From NCBI GenBank assembly GCA_016286445.1, contig JAEESS010000005.1, positions 1 through 64,000 of the forward strand: a DNA stretch of 64,000 nucleotides, in the 5' to 3' direction. Both the position numbers and the translations under genes were made by a program. Origin of the DNA: Bacillota bacterium. GTDB taxonomy: Bacteria > Bacillota > Clostridia > Christensenellales > CAG-138. Each line of letters opens with the position of its first letter. The first letter of the stretch is position 1. This document shows positions 24,824 to 34,410 of this stretch, piece after piece. The notes under the pieces were generated by a model that was not told the origin of the DNA, made no database searches, and saw only the letters and a program-made list of their open reading frames with translations.

Positions 24824-27800
24824 TTACGGAGTCTGGTATTTTTCGATCAGCGCATCGATGTCGGATTGCTTGATGTTAAATTCCTTCCGGATCTGCTCCA
24901 GCGCGATGGCGGGACGTTTTTCCAGCTTTCTGCGCATCGTTTCGATCGAGCTTCTCCACTGCGACATGCTCTTCGGAAATCTCCACCGTTCGATATGCCG
25001 TTCCATTTCCGGTTCCAGCTCCTTGGTCATCTGATCGAGCAGCGCAGTAAGCCGATCGGACGAAAGGTGCGTCATGACGAGCTCCACATAGCGCTCGATG
25101 AATTTCTGCCGCCAGCCCGGATTGGTCTTCAGCGCCACCGTGAAATAGAAGTAGGTCAGCGATCCGTTGTTCGACGGCGTGCCGCCCTTGTTGAAGTACA
25201 GATACGCGACGTTGCGGTTTTCTCCGCTGCTCAGGGCAAGGTCCAGATCATACAGGATCGGACGCCATTTGATGCGGTAATCGTTTGTGCGCCAGTATTT
25301 CTGGTTGAAGCAGTCGGTGTCGATGAACAGCTGTCTGCAGATGACATAATCGATAAACGCGTCTGCATCGACCTTTTCGAGGAACTTCTGATATGCGTCG
25401 TCGGAGGAAAGATTTGCGTTCTTTGCGGCGTTGAACACGCTCTTAAATTCCTTATTCGTACCCTTCATTGCGGTCGAGCCGTTGCGCATGATGGTATTGA
25501 CCGTATCCGGATCGACGCCGAAGTGCGTTTCCAGATAACGGGAATTGAGATCCTCGTTGAAATCGTAGATCCCGTAATATTGCCCGTTGACATAGATCAC
25601 GCAGAAGCGGGAGTTTGCGCAATCGACGTTCAGTCCGACGCATGCGCGGGAAACGAACGCGTCCGTCAGCCTTGCATTGGCATAGTCCTGCCCCGCCTGT
25701 CTGACCGCAAAGGAGGAAAACTTCGTAAACGCGTAGTCCGGAAAGAACGGATAATCCACATACCGCATGCCGTACTCTGCACGAAGCGTCAGCGTCATGG
25801 ATTTCTGCGAGATGTACTTCAGCGTGCCTCTGCCCTTTGCCTTGATGTCGCACGGGAACGCCGTACCCATCAGCCCGTCGGCTTCGTAGTAGTTCACATA
25901 GCCCTTGCGCTCCTTGATGTCCTTATGCTCCTTGACCTTATAGACCGCGTTGAAATCCTCCGGCGACATGGCGATGCAGACCACCGGAAGTGTATGCGGT
26001 TCTTCAAAGAGGTAATGGAACGTCACGATCTCGCTGCGCAGCAGACCGTCCCGATAGGCGACTGCACGGATCACGGCATTCTTACTGACGTCGATCGGTC
26101 CCGTGTACAGCTTGCTTCCCTGCGAGGGCTCGCTGCCGTCCGTCGTATAGCGGATCTCCGCATTCGGATCGATGCACGAAAGCGTCAGAGAAAACGCGTT
26201 CGTATGATACAGCGCCGTTTCGGAAAACGTCGGCTGACTCACATAGCCCGGGTAATGCTGTTCGCTATTCTTTTCGCCCTTGGTCTTATTCGTGAAGAAA
26301 ACGCGGCGGACATGGTTGTCGCCCTCGATGCGTCCGCTCGACATGCCCTTGCGCTGTACGCCGGTCTGGAACGCGTCGCGCACGACGCCGCCCGCATCGG
26401 ACAGATACAGCGTCTCGCCTGCGGGACTGACTCCGAAGTTTGCGTCTCCGTTTTCATGATCCGCATACGAGCCCGTCGTCTCCAGCACGGCATAGTCTTT
26501 TGCGCCGACCTTCAACGACGTGATCCGGTATTTCTTCAGATCCTTCAGCGAATCGCTCAGATACCAGCCTTCGAGCGATACCGTCTTGTCTCCGCCGTTA
26601 TACAGCTCGATCCAGTCCTTTTCGTCGCTTCCCCGATCGTGAATGGCGCATACCTCGGAGATGTATACGCCGTCAGGTTGAAAAAAACCGATCGCCTCCG
26701 CGGTCTTTTCCGCATGTCCGTTCGGTTCGCCCGGCGTCGGATAGCGGTAATAGACCTGTTCGTTGCTGTCGTTGAGCCCGACCGAGACGTTTTCGGGAAG
26801 CTCGGGGATCGTCACCCAGTCGAGCTCGCCCGTCTCGGAATTGTAGAGGAACAGCGTTTCGCCGGTGCCGAGCGAGAAGCTTGCATGCAGCTCGCCCGTG
26901 ACGTCCGTCTTGCCGGACAGGAAAATGACGAGATAGGACCTGCTGTTGATCGCCATGTTCTCCGGCAGCGCCCATTTCATCAGATTTTTCGGGTTATCAG
27001 AAAGATACCAGCCGGAAAGCGTGATGGGCTGATCGGTCGTGTTGAAGAGCTCAACCCAGTCCGTGCGCTCGCCCGTGCTGTCCGTGATGCTGTAAGCGTT
27101 GTTCGCAAGCGCTTCGCTGATACGCAGTCCCGTGGGACGCGTTGCATTCTCCGTCGGATCAACGGTTTCGGTGTTTGGATCGCTCTTCTGCGGCTCCGTC
27201 GTTTCGTCCGGGCGGTACGGCGGTTCGTCCGTGATCTCCGCCATGTTCGCTTCGCCCGGCGTAGGCGTTTCGCACCAGCCGAACGTGCCGCTGCTGCGGC
27301 GCGCATACGTTACATCCTTATATGGAGTTTCCGGCACCTCGACCTTGTCGATCTCAAACCCGTTCGGATCGAACAGCAGCAGCGTCTCGCCGCTTTTGCT
27401 GATTCCGAAATCGACGCAAACGTGCTGATCCTTTGTTTCGCAGTCTTTTTCACAGCAGTAGACGATCAGATATCCGTTCGCGGGAAGGATCCCGGAAAGG
27501 TTTGCGTCATCGTAGTCGCTCGGCTTATCGCACAGCGTAAAGCCCTCCAGCGAAATATTCGTTCCGGTGGTGTTGTGCAGCTCGATCCAGTCGCACTTCA
27601 GGCAGCCGCCGCAGGACAGGACCGTATTGCGCGCGGAGACCTCGCTGATCTCAACGCCCTCTGCCGGCACGGGCTGTTCCGGTTCCTTCGGCTCTGGCTG
27701 CGTATCGGTGATCGCCGTCGTGTTCGCCGTTCCCGGCGTCGGCGCGTCGCAGTAGCCGTAGGTGCCGTTCTCGCGGCGCGCGTAGGAAATGTCGCGGTTC

Positions 27801-28258
27801 AGCGCGGGGACCGCAAGCTCGTAGACCGTCTGCAGATTCCCGTTGATCAGCACAAGGTCCTCCCCCGCCGACTTCAGCGAAAAGCCGAGGCAGATGGGGC
27901 TTTTGCCGTCCCATGTAAACGTATCGGTCTTTTCCTGTTTGGTCGCAAGCAGCAGCAGATATCCGTCCGCCGGAAGCACGATCTCGGGCAACGTGAACGC
28001 CTTTTCCGTGTTCTTGACGTTGTCCGTGATGCTCCACAGCGAAAGGTCGATCGGATGATCCGATTCGTTGTGCAGCTCGATCCAGTCCGGCGAACCGTAC
28101 AGGTCATGGCGATAGCTTTCCCGGTTGCTTGAAACGACCTCGCTGATCACGATGCCCTTTGAAGCCTCCGAAGCGCCCATATTGCAGCCCGCGAACGGGA
28201 CCGCAAAGCAAAGGAGTAAAATGAATGCTGTAATTCTTTTCCAAGGTTGAGATCGCAT
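24824..28258 (-). CDS. Lipoprotein with four lamin-tail domains, chitobiase-like domain and CotH kinase-like domain
   Basis: A protein of 1144 aa. The start MRSQPWKRITAFILLLCFAVPFAGC has GGAGG upstream and lipobox FAGC (Cys25); a longer in-frame start is not supported. Four LTD repeats begin at about residues 35, 199, 376 and 529, each with the pattern I-S-E-x...DWIELxN...L-x-G/L-W. A chitobiase/beta-hexosaminidase C-terminal-like domain follows (IRYTTDGSEPSQGSKLYTGP, about 690-745), then a CotH domain (about 752-1060). CotH proteins are atypical kinases in spore coats; large secreted CotH/LTD proteins are common in gut Clostridia. It starts 14 bases after the dockerin metallopeptidase and is probably cotranscribed. 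The substrate is unknown. Confidence 0.88.
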   Translation of the reverse strand: MRSQPWKRITAFILLLCFAVPFAGCNMGASEASKGIVISEVVSSNRESYRHDLYGSPDWIELHNESDHPIDLSLWSITDNVKNTEKAFTLPEIVLPADGYLLLLATKQEKTDTFTWDGKSPICLGFSLKSAGEDLVLINGNLQTVYELAVPALNRDISYARRENGTYGYCDAPTPGTANTTAITDTQPEPKEPEQPVPAEGVEISEVSARNTVLSCGGCLKCDWIELHNTTGTNISLEGFTLCDKPSDYDDANLSGILPANGYLIVYCCEKDCETKDQHVCVDFGISKSGETLLLFDPNGFEIDKVEVPETPYKDVTYARRSSGTFGWCETPTPGEANMAEITDEPPYRPDETTEPQKSDPNTETVDPTENATRPTGLRISEALANNAYSITDSTGERTDWVELFNTTDQPITLSGWYLSDNPKNLMKWALPENMAINSRSYLVIFLSGKTDVTGELHASFSLGTGETLFLYNSETGELDWVTIPELPENVSVGLNDSNEQVYYRYPTPGEPNGHAEKTAEAIGFFQPDGVYISEVCAIHDRGSDEKDWIELYNGGDKTVSLEGWYLSDSLKDLKKYRITSLKVGAKDYAVLETTGSYADHENGDANFGVSPAGETLYLSDAGGVVRDAFQTGVQRKGMSSGRIEGDNHVRRVFFTNKTKGEKNSEQHYPGYVSQPTFSETALYHTNAFSLTLSCIDPNAEIRYTTDGSEPSQGSKLYTGPIDVSKNAVIRAVAYRDGLLRSEIVTFHYLFEEPHTLPVVCIAMSPEDFNAVYKVKEHKDIKERKGYVNYYEADGLMGTAFPCDIKAKGRGTLKYISQKSMTLTLRAEYGMRYVDYPFFPDYAFTKFSSFAVRQAGQDYANARLTDAFVSRACVGLNVDCANSRFCVIYVNGQYYGIYDFNEDLNSRYLETHFGVDPDTVNTIMRNGSTAMKGTNKEFKSVFNAAKNANLSSDDAYQKFLEKVDADAFIDYVICRQLFIDTDCFNQKYWRTNDYRIKWRPILYDLDLALSSGENRNVAYLYFNKGGTPSNNGSLTYFYFTVALKTNPGWRQKFIERYVELVMTHLSSDRLTALLDQMTKELEPEMERHIERWRFPKSMSQWRSSIETMRRKLEKRPAIALEQIRKEFNIKQSDIDALIEKYQTP

Positions 28259-28272
28259 ATTCGATCCTCCGA

Positions 28273-30309
28273 TCAAAATTCCAATTGTATCACCAGACGC
28301 AGGATCTTTGCGGCGTCCGCCGCTGTGATCTCTCCATCGCCGTCCACATCGCCTGCGGCGCACATCGGTCCGTCCATGCTGGACAGTCCGACGACCGTCC
28401 GTAAAACCAGCGCCGCGTCGCCCGCCGTCAGCTTTCCGTCCAGATTCGCGTCGCCGCGCATCACGATCACACGCAAAAGACGCGGCTTTGCAAAGGACGC
28501 GTTTTCAAAGAAGCCCGGCGCAAAGTATCCGAACCCGCGCTGATACCCGCCGTACAGGATCGCGCGTCCGTAGAACCCGTCCGCCTGCAGCCGATCGGAA
28601 CCGTCCGCAAAATGTGTCCATCGGAATACGCCGTCCCGCTCCGAAACGCTCATCGCCTGTCCGGTGTCGGTACTGCGGCTTAAATACTGCGTACCGCCGG
28701 CATTGCGGCATTCAAAGCGGAATCCGTTCTCCGTCCGGACCGCGCGGAAGATCGCGCCGTTCGCGTTCGCCGCATCGATCGTGCCGTCCGCATTCGGAAC
28801 GATCGGAACGGCTTCCAGGATCCGATCCTCCGCGGGCTTAGCGGAGATCGCATACCATTTGCCCTGATACGCCGCCGCGATAATATAGAATCCTTCCTCC
28901 GGCTCCGGTACGGTATAGATCTCCGAAACGGCGCCGTCCGTAAGCCCGACAAAAACGAGCCCGCTGTCTGCGTCGGCGGGAACCGTAAAGCTTCCGCCGC
29001 ATTCGATCAGCAGCGCGCCGCCGCCCTCGATGCTTCGTCCCGAACCGGTATATGCGGGCAGGTCCGGCTCCGAAGAGCCGATCGCATACCAGCCTTCCGG
29101 CTGTTTCAGCTGCATCGCGATCCGGAACGCAAGCGCCAGCTTGGAAAGCAGAATCTCCTCATCCGAGCCGAGCTGCGTATCGATCGTTTCGCCGTATGTG
29201 CAAAGCGACTGCAGCGATCCGATCTGCGCTTCGGTCATCTGCGTACGGATCGCCTGCGCCTCCGTCAGGCTTTCCGGAAGCTCCGCATCCCGCCAATAGC
29301 CGAGGATCTTTTGAAAAACGCCGTCGCCGAACTGATTTCGCAGATATTCGGTAAACAGGAACGACAGCGCGTATGCGCCGACGTCCGTGGCGGTCGCGTC
29401 AAAATGCCGATAGCTCATGCCGCTGCGGATTTTATCGGACCGCGCAAGCGCGTCCATATAGCCTTGCTCCGCAACCGAGCCCGGATAGCACAGCTCCTCC
29501 GCCGCCATCGAAAAGCCCTCGTTCAGCCAGACGCCGATCGTCCTTTCGCTGCCGAGCAGATCCGCGTTTGCCGGGGACGCCAGAACCGCGCTTCGCAGGA
29601 TCAGGTGCTGAAACTCATGCGCAAGCGTCCCGTAAACGATGGCGTCGCGGTTTGCCATGCGCGTATTGACGTTGATGATTGGCAGGCAGTTATAGCTGCC
29701 CGCGTCGTCCGGATCGATCACGGCGATCTCTTCACGCGTATAAAGGTCGTAGGAATCAAAGAAACCGCAGACCGACGTGCTGTTCATCTCGTAGGTCAGA
29801 ATCTCCAGCTTTCCGTCGCCGGAAAGATCGCGAAAACCGCCGAAATACGCGGTATCGCTCGGATAGACAACCGTCTCGAACTGTTCGAGCATCGCGGCGG
29901 TCTGCTCGTCCGTAAAGCGGATCCCGTCCTCCTCCGGCGTCCAGATGCGGCAATGCTCGCCCTCCGCGGCGATACGGAACGTCCGTTTGTCGTAGCGGTA
30001 GGTGACGAGATCGGCGCAGACCCAAAAGTCCTGCGTGCCGCCTTCCTTCCGTCCGCGCGAAAGGTCCCTGCCGGTTTTGTGCGGTCCCGGCGTGAACAGC
30101 GGATCGCCGGTCGGTTCCGCATCCGCCTGCTGTTTTGCGATCGTGCCGGAAAACAGACCTTTGTTTTCCGGATCGTATGCAAGCGGGTTATAGATCAGAA
30201 CACGGTCCGCGTCTATCGTATGCGATTGTGTTTCTTCGCCGATCGCCGCGTGCGGAAGGACCGCCAGCAGCAATATCGCCGCGAAAAAAAACGAAACGAT
30301 GCGCTTCAT
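28273..30309 (-). CDS. Secreted zinc metallopeptidase with C-terminal dockerin
   Basis: A protein of 678 aa with signal peptide MKRIVSFFFAAILLLAVLPHAAIG. The zinc motif LAHEFQHLIL (His231, Glu232, His235) and the downstream WLNEGFSMAAEEL (third ligand Glu264) fit a gluzincin similar to the M30/hyicolysin type. A beta-rich region follows. Residues about 616-678 form a type I dockerin with two duplicated calcium loops (GDANLDGKLTAGDAALVLR and GDVDGDGEITAADAAKILR). The dockerin implies docking to a cohesin scaffold, but no cohesin gene lies in this window. A promoter sits at 30329-30357. Confidence 0.87.
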   Translation of the reverse strand: MKRIVSFFFAAILLLAVLPHAAIGEETQSHTIDADRVLIYNPLAYDPENKGLFSGTIAKQQADAEPTGDPLFTPGPHKTGRDLSRGRKEGGTQDFWVCADLVTYRYDKRTFRIAAEGEHCRIWTPEEDGIRFTDEQTAAMLEQFETVVYPSDTAYFGGFRDLSGDGKLEILTYEMNSTSVCGFFDSYDLYTREEIAVIDPDDAGSYNCLPIINVNTRMANRDAIVYGTLAHEFQHLILRSAVLASPANADLLGSERTIGVWLNEGFSMAAEELCYPGSVAEQGYMDALARSDKIRSGMSYRHFDATATDVGAYALSFLFTEYLRNQFGDGVFQKILGYWRDAELPESLTEAQAIRTQMTEAQIGSLQSLCTYGETIDTQLGSDEEILLSKLALAFRIAMQLKQPEGWYAIGSSEPDLPAYTGSGRSIEGGGALLIECGGSFTVPADADSGLVFVGLTDGAVSEIYTVPEPEEGFYIIAAAYQGKWYAISAKPAEDRILEAVPIVPNADGTIDAANANGAIFRAVRTENGFRFECRNAGGTQYLSRSTDTGQAMSVSERDGVFRWTHFADGSDRLQADGFYGRAILYGGYQRGFGYFAPGFFENASFAKPRLLRVIVMRGDANLDGKLTAGDAALVLRTVVGLSSMDGPMCAAGDVDGDGEITAADAAKILRLVIQLEF

Positions 30310-30328
30310 ATCAAACTCCTACGCATAC

Positions 30329-30357
30329 AGTATACCACGGTTCATGCCGTTTGAAAA
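30329..30357 (-). promoter_or_regulatory. Promoter of metallopeptidase-CotH operon
   Basis: On the minus strand: TTTTCA, 17 bases, TATACT, with TGG before the -10 (extended). The ATG follows 19 bases later after TAGGAG. Confidence 0.65.
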
Positions 30358-30425
30358 GGCATGCGGACCGCTCCGAAGCAAAATAAATGTAAGACGATTG
30401 TAAATAAATCCCGAAAACGGCGATT

Positions 30426-32213
30426 TCAGCCGTCCGTTCTGCCGTCAAGCACATTTTTCAGGCGATACAGCTTGCTCTCCTCGAGCATTGCCGTGATGTG
30501 CGTGCCGTCCGCCTCATGCGATTCGGAAATCACGGTGCCGATCTCATGCAGCACACGGATCGCCTCATACCTGTCGTACGGGATGACGAGCTCGATACGC
30601 CGCTGCGTGCGGTTCAGCTCCGATTCGATGCGTTCGAGAAGCGTCGGGATCCCCGCGCCGGTCTTTGCGCTGATCGCGACCGCCTTTCCTCGCTTCGACG
30701 GGATCGCTTCGGGAAGGTCGCACTTGTTGTAAACCTCGATGCACGGCGTGTTGCCTGCGCCGAGGCTTTCGAGCACCTGTTCGGTCACGCGCATCTGCAC
30801 GTCGTAATAGGGACACGCGGCGTCGACGATATGCAGGATCAGGTCGGCGTCGCGCACCTCTTCGAGCGTGGAACGGAACGCCTGCACGAGATCGTGCGGA
30901 AGCTTGTTGATGAACCCGACCGTGTCGGACAGCAGACAAGGCGTTCCGTTCGGAAGCGTAATGCTGCGCACGACCGGATCAAGCGTTGCAAAGAGCTTGT
31001 CCTCGGCAAGCACGCTGCTGTCCGAAAGCACGTTCAGAAGCGTGCTCTTGCCTGCGTTCGTGTAGCCAACGAGCGCAACGACCGGGACTTCGCTTTTTTT
31101 GCGTACGGAACGGCGCACGCTGCGCTGTTTTTCGACCTCCTTGAGCTCCTGTTCCAGTTCAAAGATGCGCCTGCGGATGCGGCGGCGGTCGATCTCCAGC
31201 TTTTTCTCGCCGGGACCGCGCATGCCGACGCCGGAAGCGCCCTGCCGGGACATGGCGACGCCGACGCCCAAAAGCCGCGGCAGGCGGTACTTGAGCTGAG
31301 AAAGCTCGACCTGCAGCTTGCCCTCACGCGTCGTCGCGCGTGTCGCAAAGATATCGAGGATCAGCATCGTCCGGTCGATGACCGGCGTGCCGAGAATGCT
31401 TTCGAGGTTCCGGATCTGGATCGCCGTGAGCTCGTCGTCAAAGATAAACACGTCCGCTTCGGTCGCGCTGCCGATGAGCCGCAGCTCGTCCGCTTTTCCG
31501 GAGCCGACATAGGTGCCGTTGTCGACCGGGCGCTTGCGCTGCCGTTCGATGTGCACGACGTTCACGCCCGCGGTATCCGCAAGCGCCTTGAGCTCTTCGA
31601 GCGTATCGTATCCGTCGTCGCCGTCGATGCCGACCAGCACCGCGCGCTCCGGCTCCGCCTGCGTGACCGCGTACGCCGGCGCTTTCAGCCGGTTGTCCGC
31701 TTCGATCAGCGCGTTCAGCAGCGCGTCCTGCGGCAGACTGTCCGCACGCATCGGTCCGTAGATGATCGGCTTGCGTTCCTCGCCCTCCATCTCGCCGACG
31801 AATGCGACATAGACCGAAGTCGGTTTTCCGTCGCGCACGCCGACCGCCGCCATCGCGTCGAGGCGCATGGAGTTCAATGTACCGAGATCGACGTCGGAAA
31901 GATAACCGGAGCCGTTCGGATGCGTATGGATGCACCGCACGCCTGCCAGCCGGTCCGCGTTGCGCACAAGGCGCATATCCGGCATGGAGACCGTTGACGC
32001 GTCGCCGATCGAAACGTCTTTGACCGCGCCGCTGCGCGACAGATAGACCGAGATCTCGCGCCCGATCCGGTCGGTGAAATCCGCAAGCCTGCGCAAAAGC
32101 TCCGCCGAAGCAAACACGCCGCTCGGCTGCGCTTCGTCGTAAAGCCCCTGCATTTCGTTCAGTATGGTGTCGCGGATGCCCGCAACATTTCCGTGAATCT
32201 TTTTTTCTTCCAT
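30426..32213 (-). CDS. hflX: HflX ribosome-associated GTPase with N-terminal JAMM/RadC-like domain
   Basis: A protein of 595 aa, about 170 longer than a typical HflX. Residues about 185-595 are HflX: NTD VLVGIDGDDGYDTLEELKALADTAG, the GSGVGMRGPGEKKLEIDRRRIRRRI helix, G1 GYTNAGKST (383-391), G3 DTVGF and NKCD. Residues about 30-150 read as a JAMM/MPN fold like RadC: Glu53 in GREISVYLSRSG, then HTHPNGSGYLSDVD with His96, His98, Ser106 and Asp109, exactly the H-x-H-P-x6-S-x2-D motif. HflX splits stalled or heat-damaged ribosomes. The extra domain could be a zinc peptidase or an RNA/protein-binding remnant. The start is 1 base after the upstream stop with no Shine-Dalgarno; see the promoter at 32220. 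Confidence 0.9.
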   Translation of the reverse strand: MEEKKIHGNVAGIRDTILNEMQGLYDEAQPSGVFASAELLRRLADFTDRIGREISVYLSRSGAVKDVSIGDASTVSMPDMRLVRNADRLAGVRCIHTHPNGSGYLSDVDLGTLNSMRLDAMAAVGVRDGKPTSVYVAFVGEMEGEERKPIIYGPMRADSLPQDALLNALIEADNRLKAPAYAVTQAEPERAVLVGIDGDDGYDTLEELKALADTAGVNVVHIERQRKRPVDNGTYVGSGKADELRLIGSATEADVFIFDDELTAIQIRNLESILGTPVIDRTMLILDIFATRATTREGKLQVELSQLKYRLPRLLGVGVAMSRQGASGVGMRGPGEKKLEIDRRRIRRRIFELEQELKEVEKQRSVRRSVRKKSEVPVVALVGYTNAGKSTLLNVLSDSSVLAEDKLFATLDPVVRSITLPNGTPCLLSDTVGFINKLPHDLVQAFRSTLEEVRDADLILHIVDAACPYYDVQMRVTEQVLESLGAGNTPCIEVYNKCDLPEAIPSKRGKAVAISAKTGAGIPTLLERIESELNRTQRRIELVIPYDRYEAIRVLHEIGTVISESHEADGTHITAMLEESKLYRLKNVLDGRTDG

Positions 32214-32214
32214 A

Positions 32215-33660
32215 TCAATATTGTACCATATCGATGACGTCGCTTGCAAGCAGCGCGCGCTCGCCCAAAAGCTTCATTGCGCGGTCCGCGCCCGTTCCCA
32301 AAAGATACGCGCCTGCCCGCGCCGCGTCGAACGGTTTGAGTCCCTGCGCAAGCAGCGCCGCAACAAGTCCCGTCAGCACGTCTCCGCTGCCGCCCTTCGC
32401 AAGTCCCGGATTGCCGAACGTCAAAAAAGCCGTTCTTCCGTTTGCGTGCACCAGCGTCGTCGCGCCTTTCAACAGCGTCGTGCATGGGAAGCGCTTTACC
32501 GCGCCGAGCGGATCCGAAAGCACGTCCGATACCGTCGTTTGAAGCAGCCTTGCCATCTCGCCCGCATGCGGCGTCAGCACGACGTTTTCATGCAGCCTGC
32601 AGAACAGCGCACGGTCTGCCGCCATCTGATTCAGCGCGTCCGCGTCGAGCACGAGCTTTGTTCCGGTCTCCAGCGCCGCTTCGATCACCGGAAGGAGGTT
32701 GCCCTTCCCCGCGCCGCTGCCGATCCCGATCGCCTGTTTGCCTGCCATGCAGGCAATTGCCTTTTCCGCCGCCGCTTCGCACCAGTCGTCCGTTCCCGTC
32801 GGAACCGTGATCGCCTCCGGAACCGCCGCAAAGAACGGACGCACCGGATCGGGCGTGCACACGGTCAACAGACCCGTGCCGCCGCGCAGCGCCGCGCGCG
32901 CCGAAAGCAGCGCCGCGCCGGGATACGCCGCAGAGCCCACGCACAAAAGCGTATGACCGTTCATGCCCTTGTGCGAATCGAACGGACGCTTCGGAAGCAG
33001 CGCGGCGACGTCGCGCTCATCCTCAAAAAACAGATCCGGTTCCGTGTCGTCCGGATACAGCGGCTGCACAACGACCTCGCCGCACAGCGCGCGGCCCTGT
33101 CCCAGCAGCATACCCGCTTTTTTTGCCTGCATCGTCACCGTGCATGCCGCGTTCACGGCACAGCCGAGGATCACGCCGCTGTCCGCGTGCAGACCCGACG
33201 GCAGATCCGCGGAAACGATCGGCTTTCCGCTTTCGTTCATGCGTTCTATCAGCGTGCGTTTCGTTCCCTCGACCGGTCGATTCAGCCCGACGCCGAACAG
33301 CGCGTCGATCAGGATCTCATTGCCGACCGGCGTCCAATCGGCGTCGATCGGGACGCCCGCCTCTTTCGCTTTTGAAAGATAATGCGCCGCATCCGGCGTA
33401 CAGGCGCTTTCGCTTCCCGAGAGCACGATCCGCGCTTTGATCCCGTCCCGGTGCAGAAGCCATGCCGCGGCGATCCCGTCGCCGCCGTTGTTGCCGGTTC
33501 CCGAGATCGCGGTGACGGTTTCTGCGCCGCGCATCCGGGCTTTGACGGCGCACGCGATCCCTTCCGCGGCAATGCGCATCAGTTCGACCGACGGCACGCC
33601 GGAAGCGATGACCGCGCGGTCCTTTGTTCTTGCCTGTTCCCCGGTTATGATTCGCTCCAT
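32215..33660 (-). CDS. nnr: Bifunctional NAD(P)H-hydrate epimerase / ADP-dependent dehydratase
   Basis: A protein of 481 aa. The N-terminal YjeF_N epimerase half shows AISGTGNNGGDGIAAAWLLHRDG (about residues 50-72) and VSADLPSGLHADSG. The C-terminal carbohydrate-kinase-like half has HKGMNGHTLLCVGSAAYPGAA, LDADALNQ, VLTPHAGEMARL and NPGLAKGGSGDVLTG. It repairs hydrated NADH and NADPH. It overlaps recX (16 bases) upstream and abuts hflX downstream (TGA-T-ATG), so the three genes form an operon. Length is normal. Confidence 0.95.
   Translation of the reverse strand: MERIITGEQARTKDRAVIASGVPSVELMRIAAEGIACAVKARMRGAETVTAISGTGNNGGDGIAAAWLLHRDGIKARIVLSGSESACTPDAAHYLSKAKEAGVPIDADWTPVGNEILIDALFGVGLNRPVEGTKRTLIERMNESGKPIVSADLPSGLHADSGVILGCAVNAACTVTMQAKKAGMLLGQGRALCGEVVVQPLYPDDTEPDLFFEDERDVAALLPKRPFDSHKGMNGHTLLCVGSAAYPGAALLSARAALRGGTGLLTVCTPDPVRPFFAAVPEAITVPTGTDDWCEAAAEKAIACMAGKQAIGIGSGAGKGNLLPVIEAALETGTKLVLDADALNQMAADRALFCRLHENVVLTPHAGEMARLLQTTVSDVLSDPLGAVKRFPCTTLLKGATTLVHANGRTAFLTFGNPGLAKGGSGDVLTGLVAALLAQGLKPFDAARAGAYLLGTGADRAMKLLGERALLASDVIDMVQY
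32220..32249 (-). promoter_or_regulatory. Internal promoter placing the hflX start at the mRNA 5' end
   Basis: On the minus strand: TTGCAA, 18 bases, TACAAT preceded by TGG, then 6 bases to the hflX ATG. Transcription would begin at or next to the A of ATG. It lies inside the end of the upstream gene. Confidence 0.45.
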
Positions 33661-34139
33661 GCTTCCTCCTCCGAAAGCGCCGCTTCATACGCCTTCCGCG
33701 CGGCGTCATAGGAAAACCCGCGCGAAATCAGCCGCGAAAACACGCGCTCGCGTCGCTTCTGCGGTTCCAGATCGCGAAACTGACGCAGAAACTTTTCGGC
33801 GACGGCCTTTGCATTTTCGGCTTCCGTTTCGTCGCCGACCGATTCGAGCGCCGCTTCGATCTCCGCGTCGCCGATCCCGTGGCTTTTCAGCTGTTCATAC
33901 AGGTGTCTTCTGCTGATCGGCTTTGATGCAGTCCGCGTTTCGACGAACCGCTGCGCGTAACGCGCGTCGTTCAGAAGCCCGAGCTCCGTAAGCCTTGCAA
34001 CCGTCGCGTCAACGTCCGCTTCGCCGAACTCCTTGCCGTCGAGATACGCCTGCATATCCGCCACGGAACGATCCTTGAGCGCGAGATATTTCATCGCGTA
34101 TTCCATCGGAGAAAGTGATTTCAAAGGCTTGCCGTTCAT
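33645..34139 (-). CDS. recX: Regulatory protein RecX
   Basis: A protein of 164 aa started at ATG 34139, with GAGG 8 bases upstream; a GTG three codons earlier would leave no spacing. The family layout is visible: A-M-K-Y-L-A-L-K-D-R-S near the N-terminus, LTELGLLNDARYAQRFVETR (near residue 62-81), SRRHLYEQLKSHGI and RFLISRGFSYDAAR-like C-terminal repeat. RecX caps RecA filaments. It is the first gene of the recX-nnr-hflX operon. Confidence 0.9.
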   Translation of the reverse strand: MNGKPLKSLSPMEYAMKYLALKDRSVADMQAYLDGKEFGEADVDATVARLTELGLLNDARYAQRFVETRTASKPISRRHLYEQLKSHGIGDAEIEAALESVGDETEAENAKAVAEKFLRQFRDLEPQKRRERVFSRLISRGFSYDAARKAYEAALSEEEAWSES

Positions 34140-34168
34140 GTTCCGCACCTCGGTCCATAGTTTGTTTT

Positions 34169-34197
34169 ATTATACCACATCTTTCTCAATCTGAAAA
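34169..34197 (-). promoter_or_regulatory. Promoter of recX operon
   Basis: On the minus strand: TTTTCA, 17 bases, TATAAT preceded by TGG (extended -10). The recX ATG follows about 30 bases downstream. The rest of 34198-34410 shows no gene. Confidence 0.7.
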
Positions 34198-34410
34198 GAA
34201 CCGCTTTCGGAACGCAACCTTTTCCCCCGTTCACACGTCTTATTTTATGAGGGCACGGAAGGATTGCGATCCTCAACGGGCATTCCCGCGGTTTTATGTA
34301 TAAAAGATGTGCCCAAAATGTAACTTATTAGTAAATGGTTTTCAAAAAGGATGGTATTTTCAAAAAAAGTGTGTAAAATGAAAGCATCAATGAAGAAGGA
34401 TATGAACTGT

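Noticed and set aside
24866..28132. 1088-codon open frame on the plus strand
   Set aside because: Antisense to the LTD/CotH gene; no ribosome site, and an Arg/Val-rich composition typical of antisense frames.
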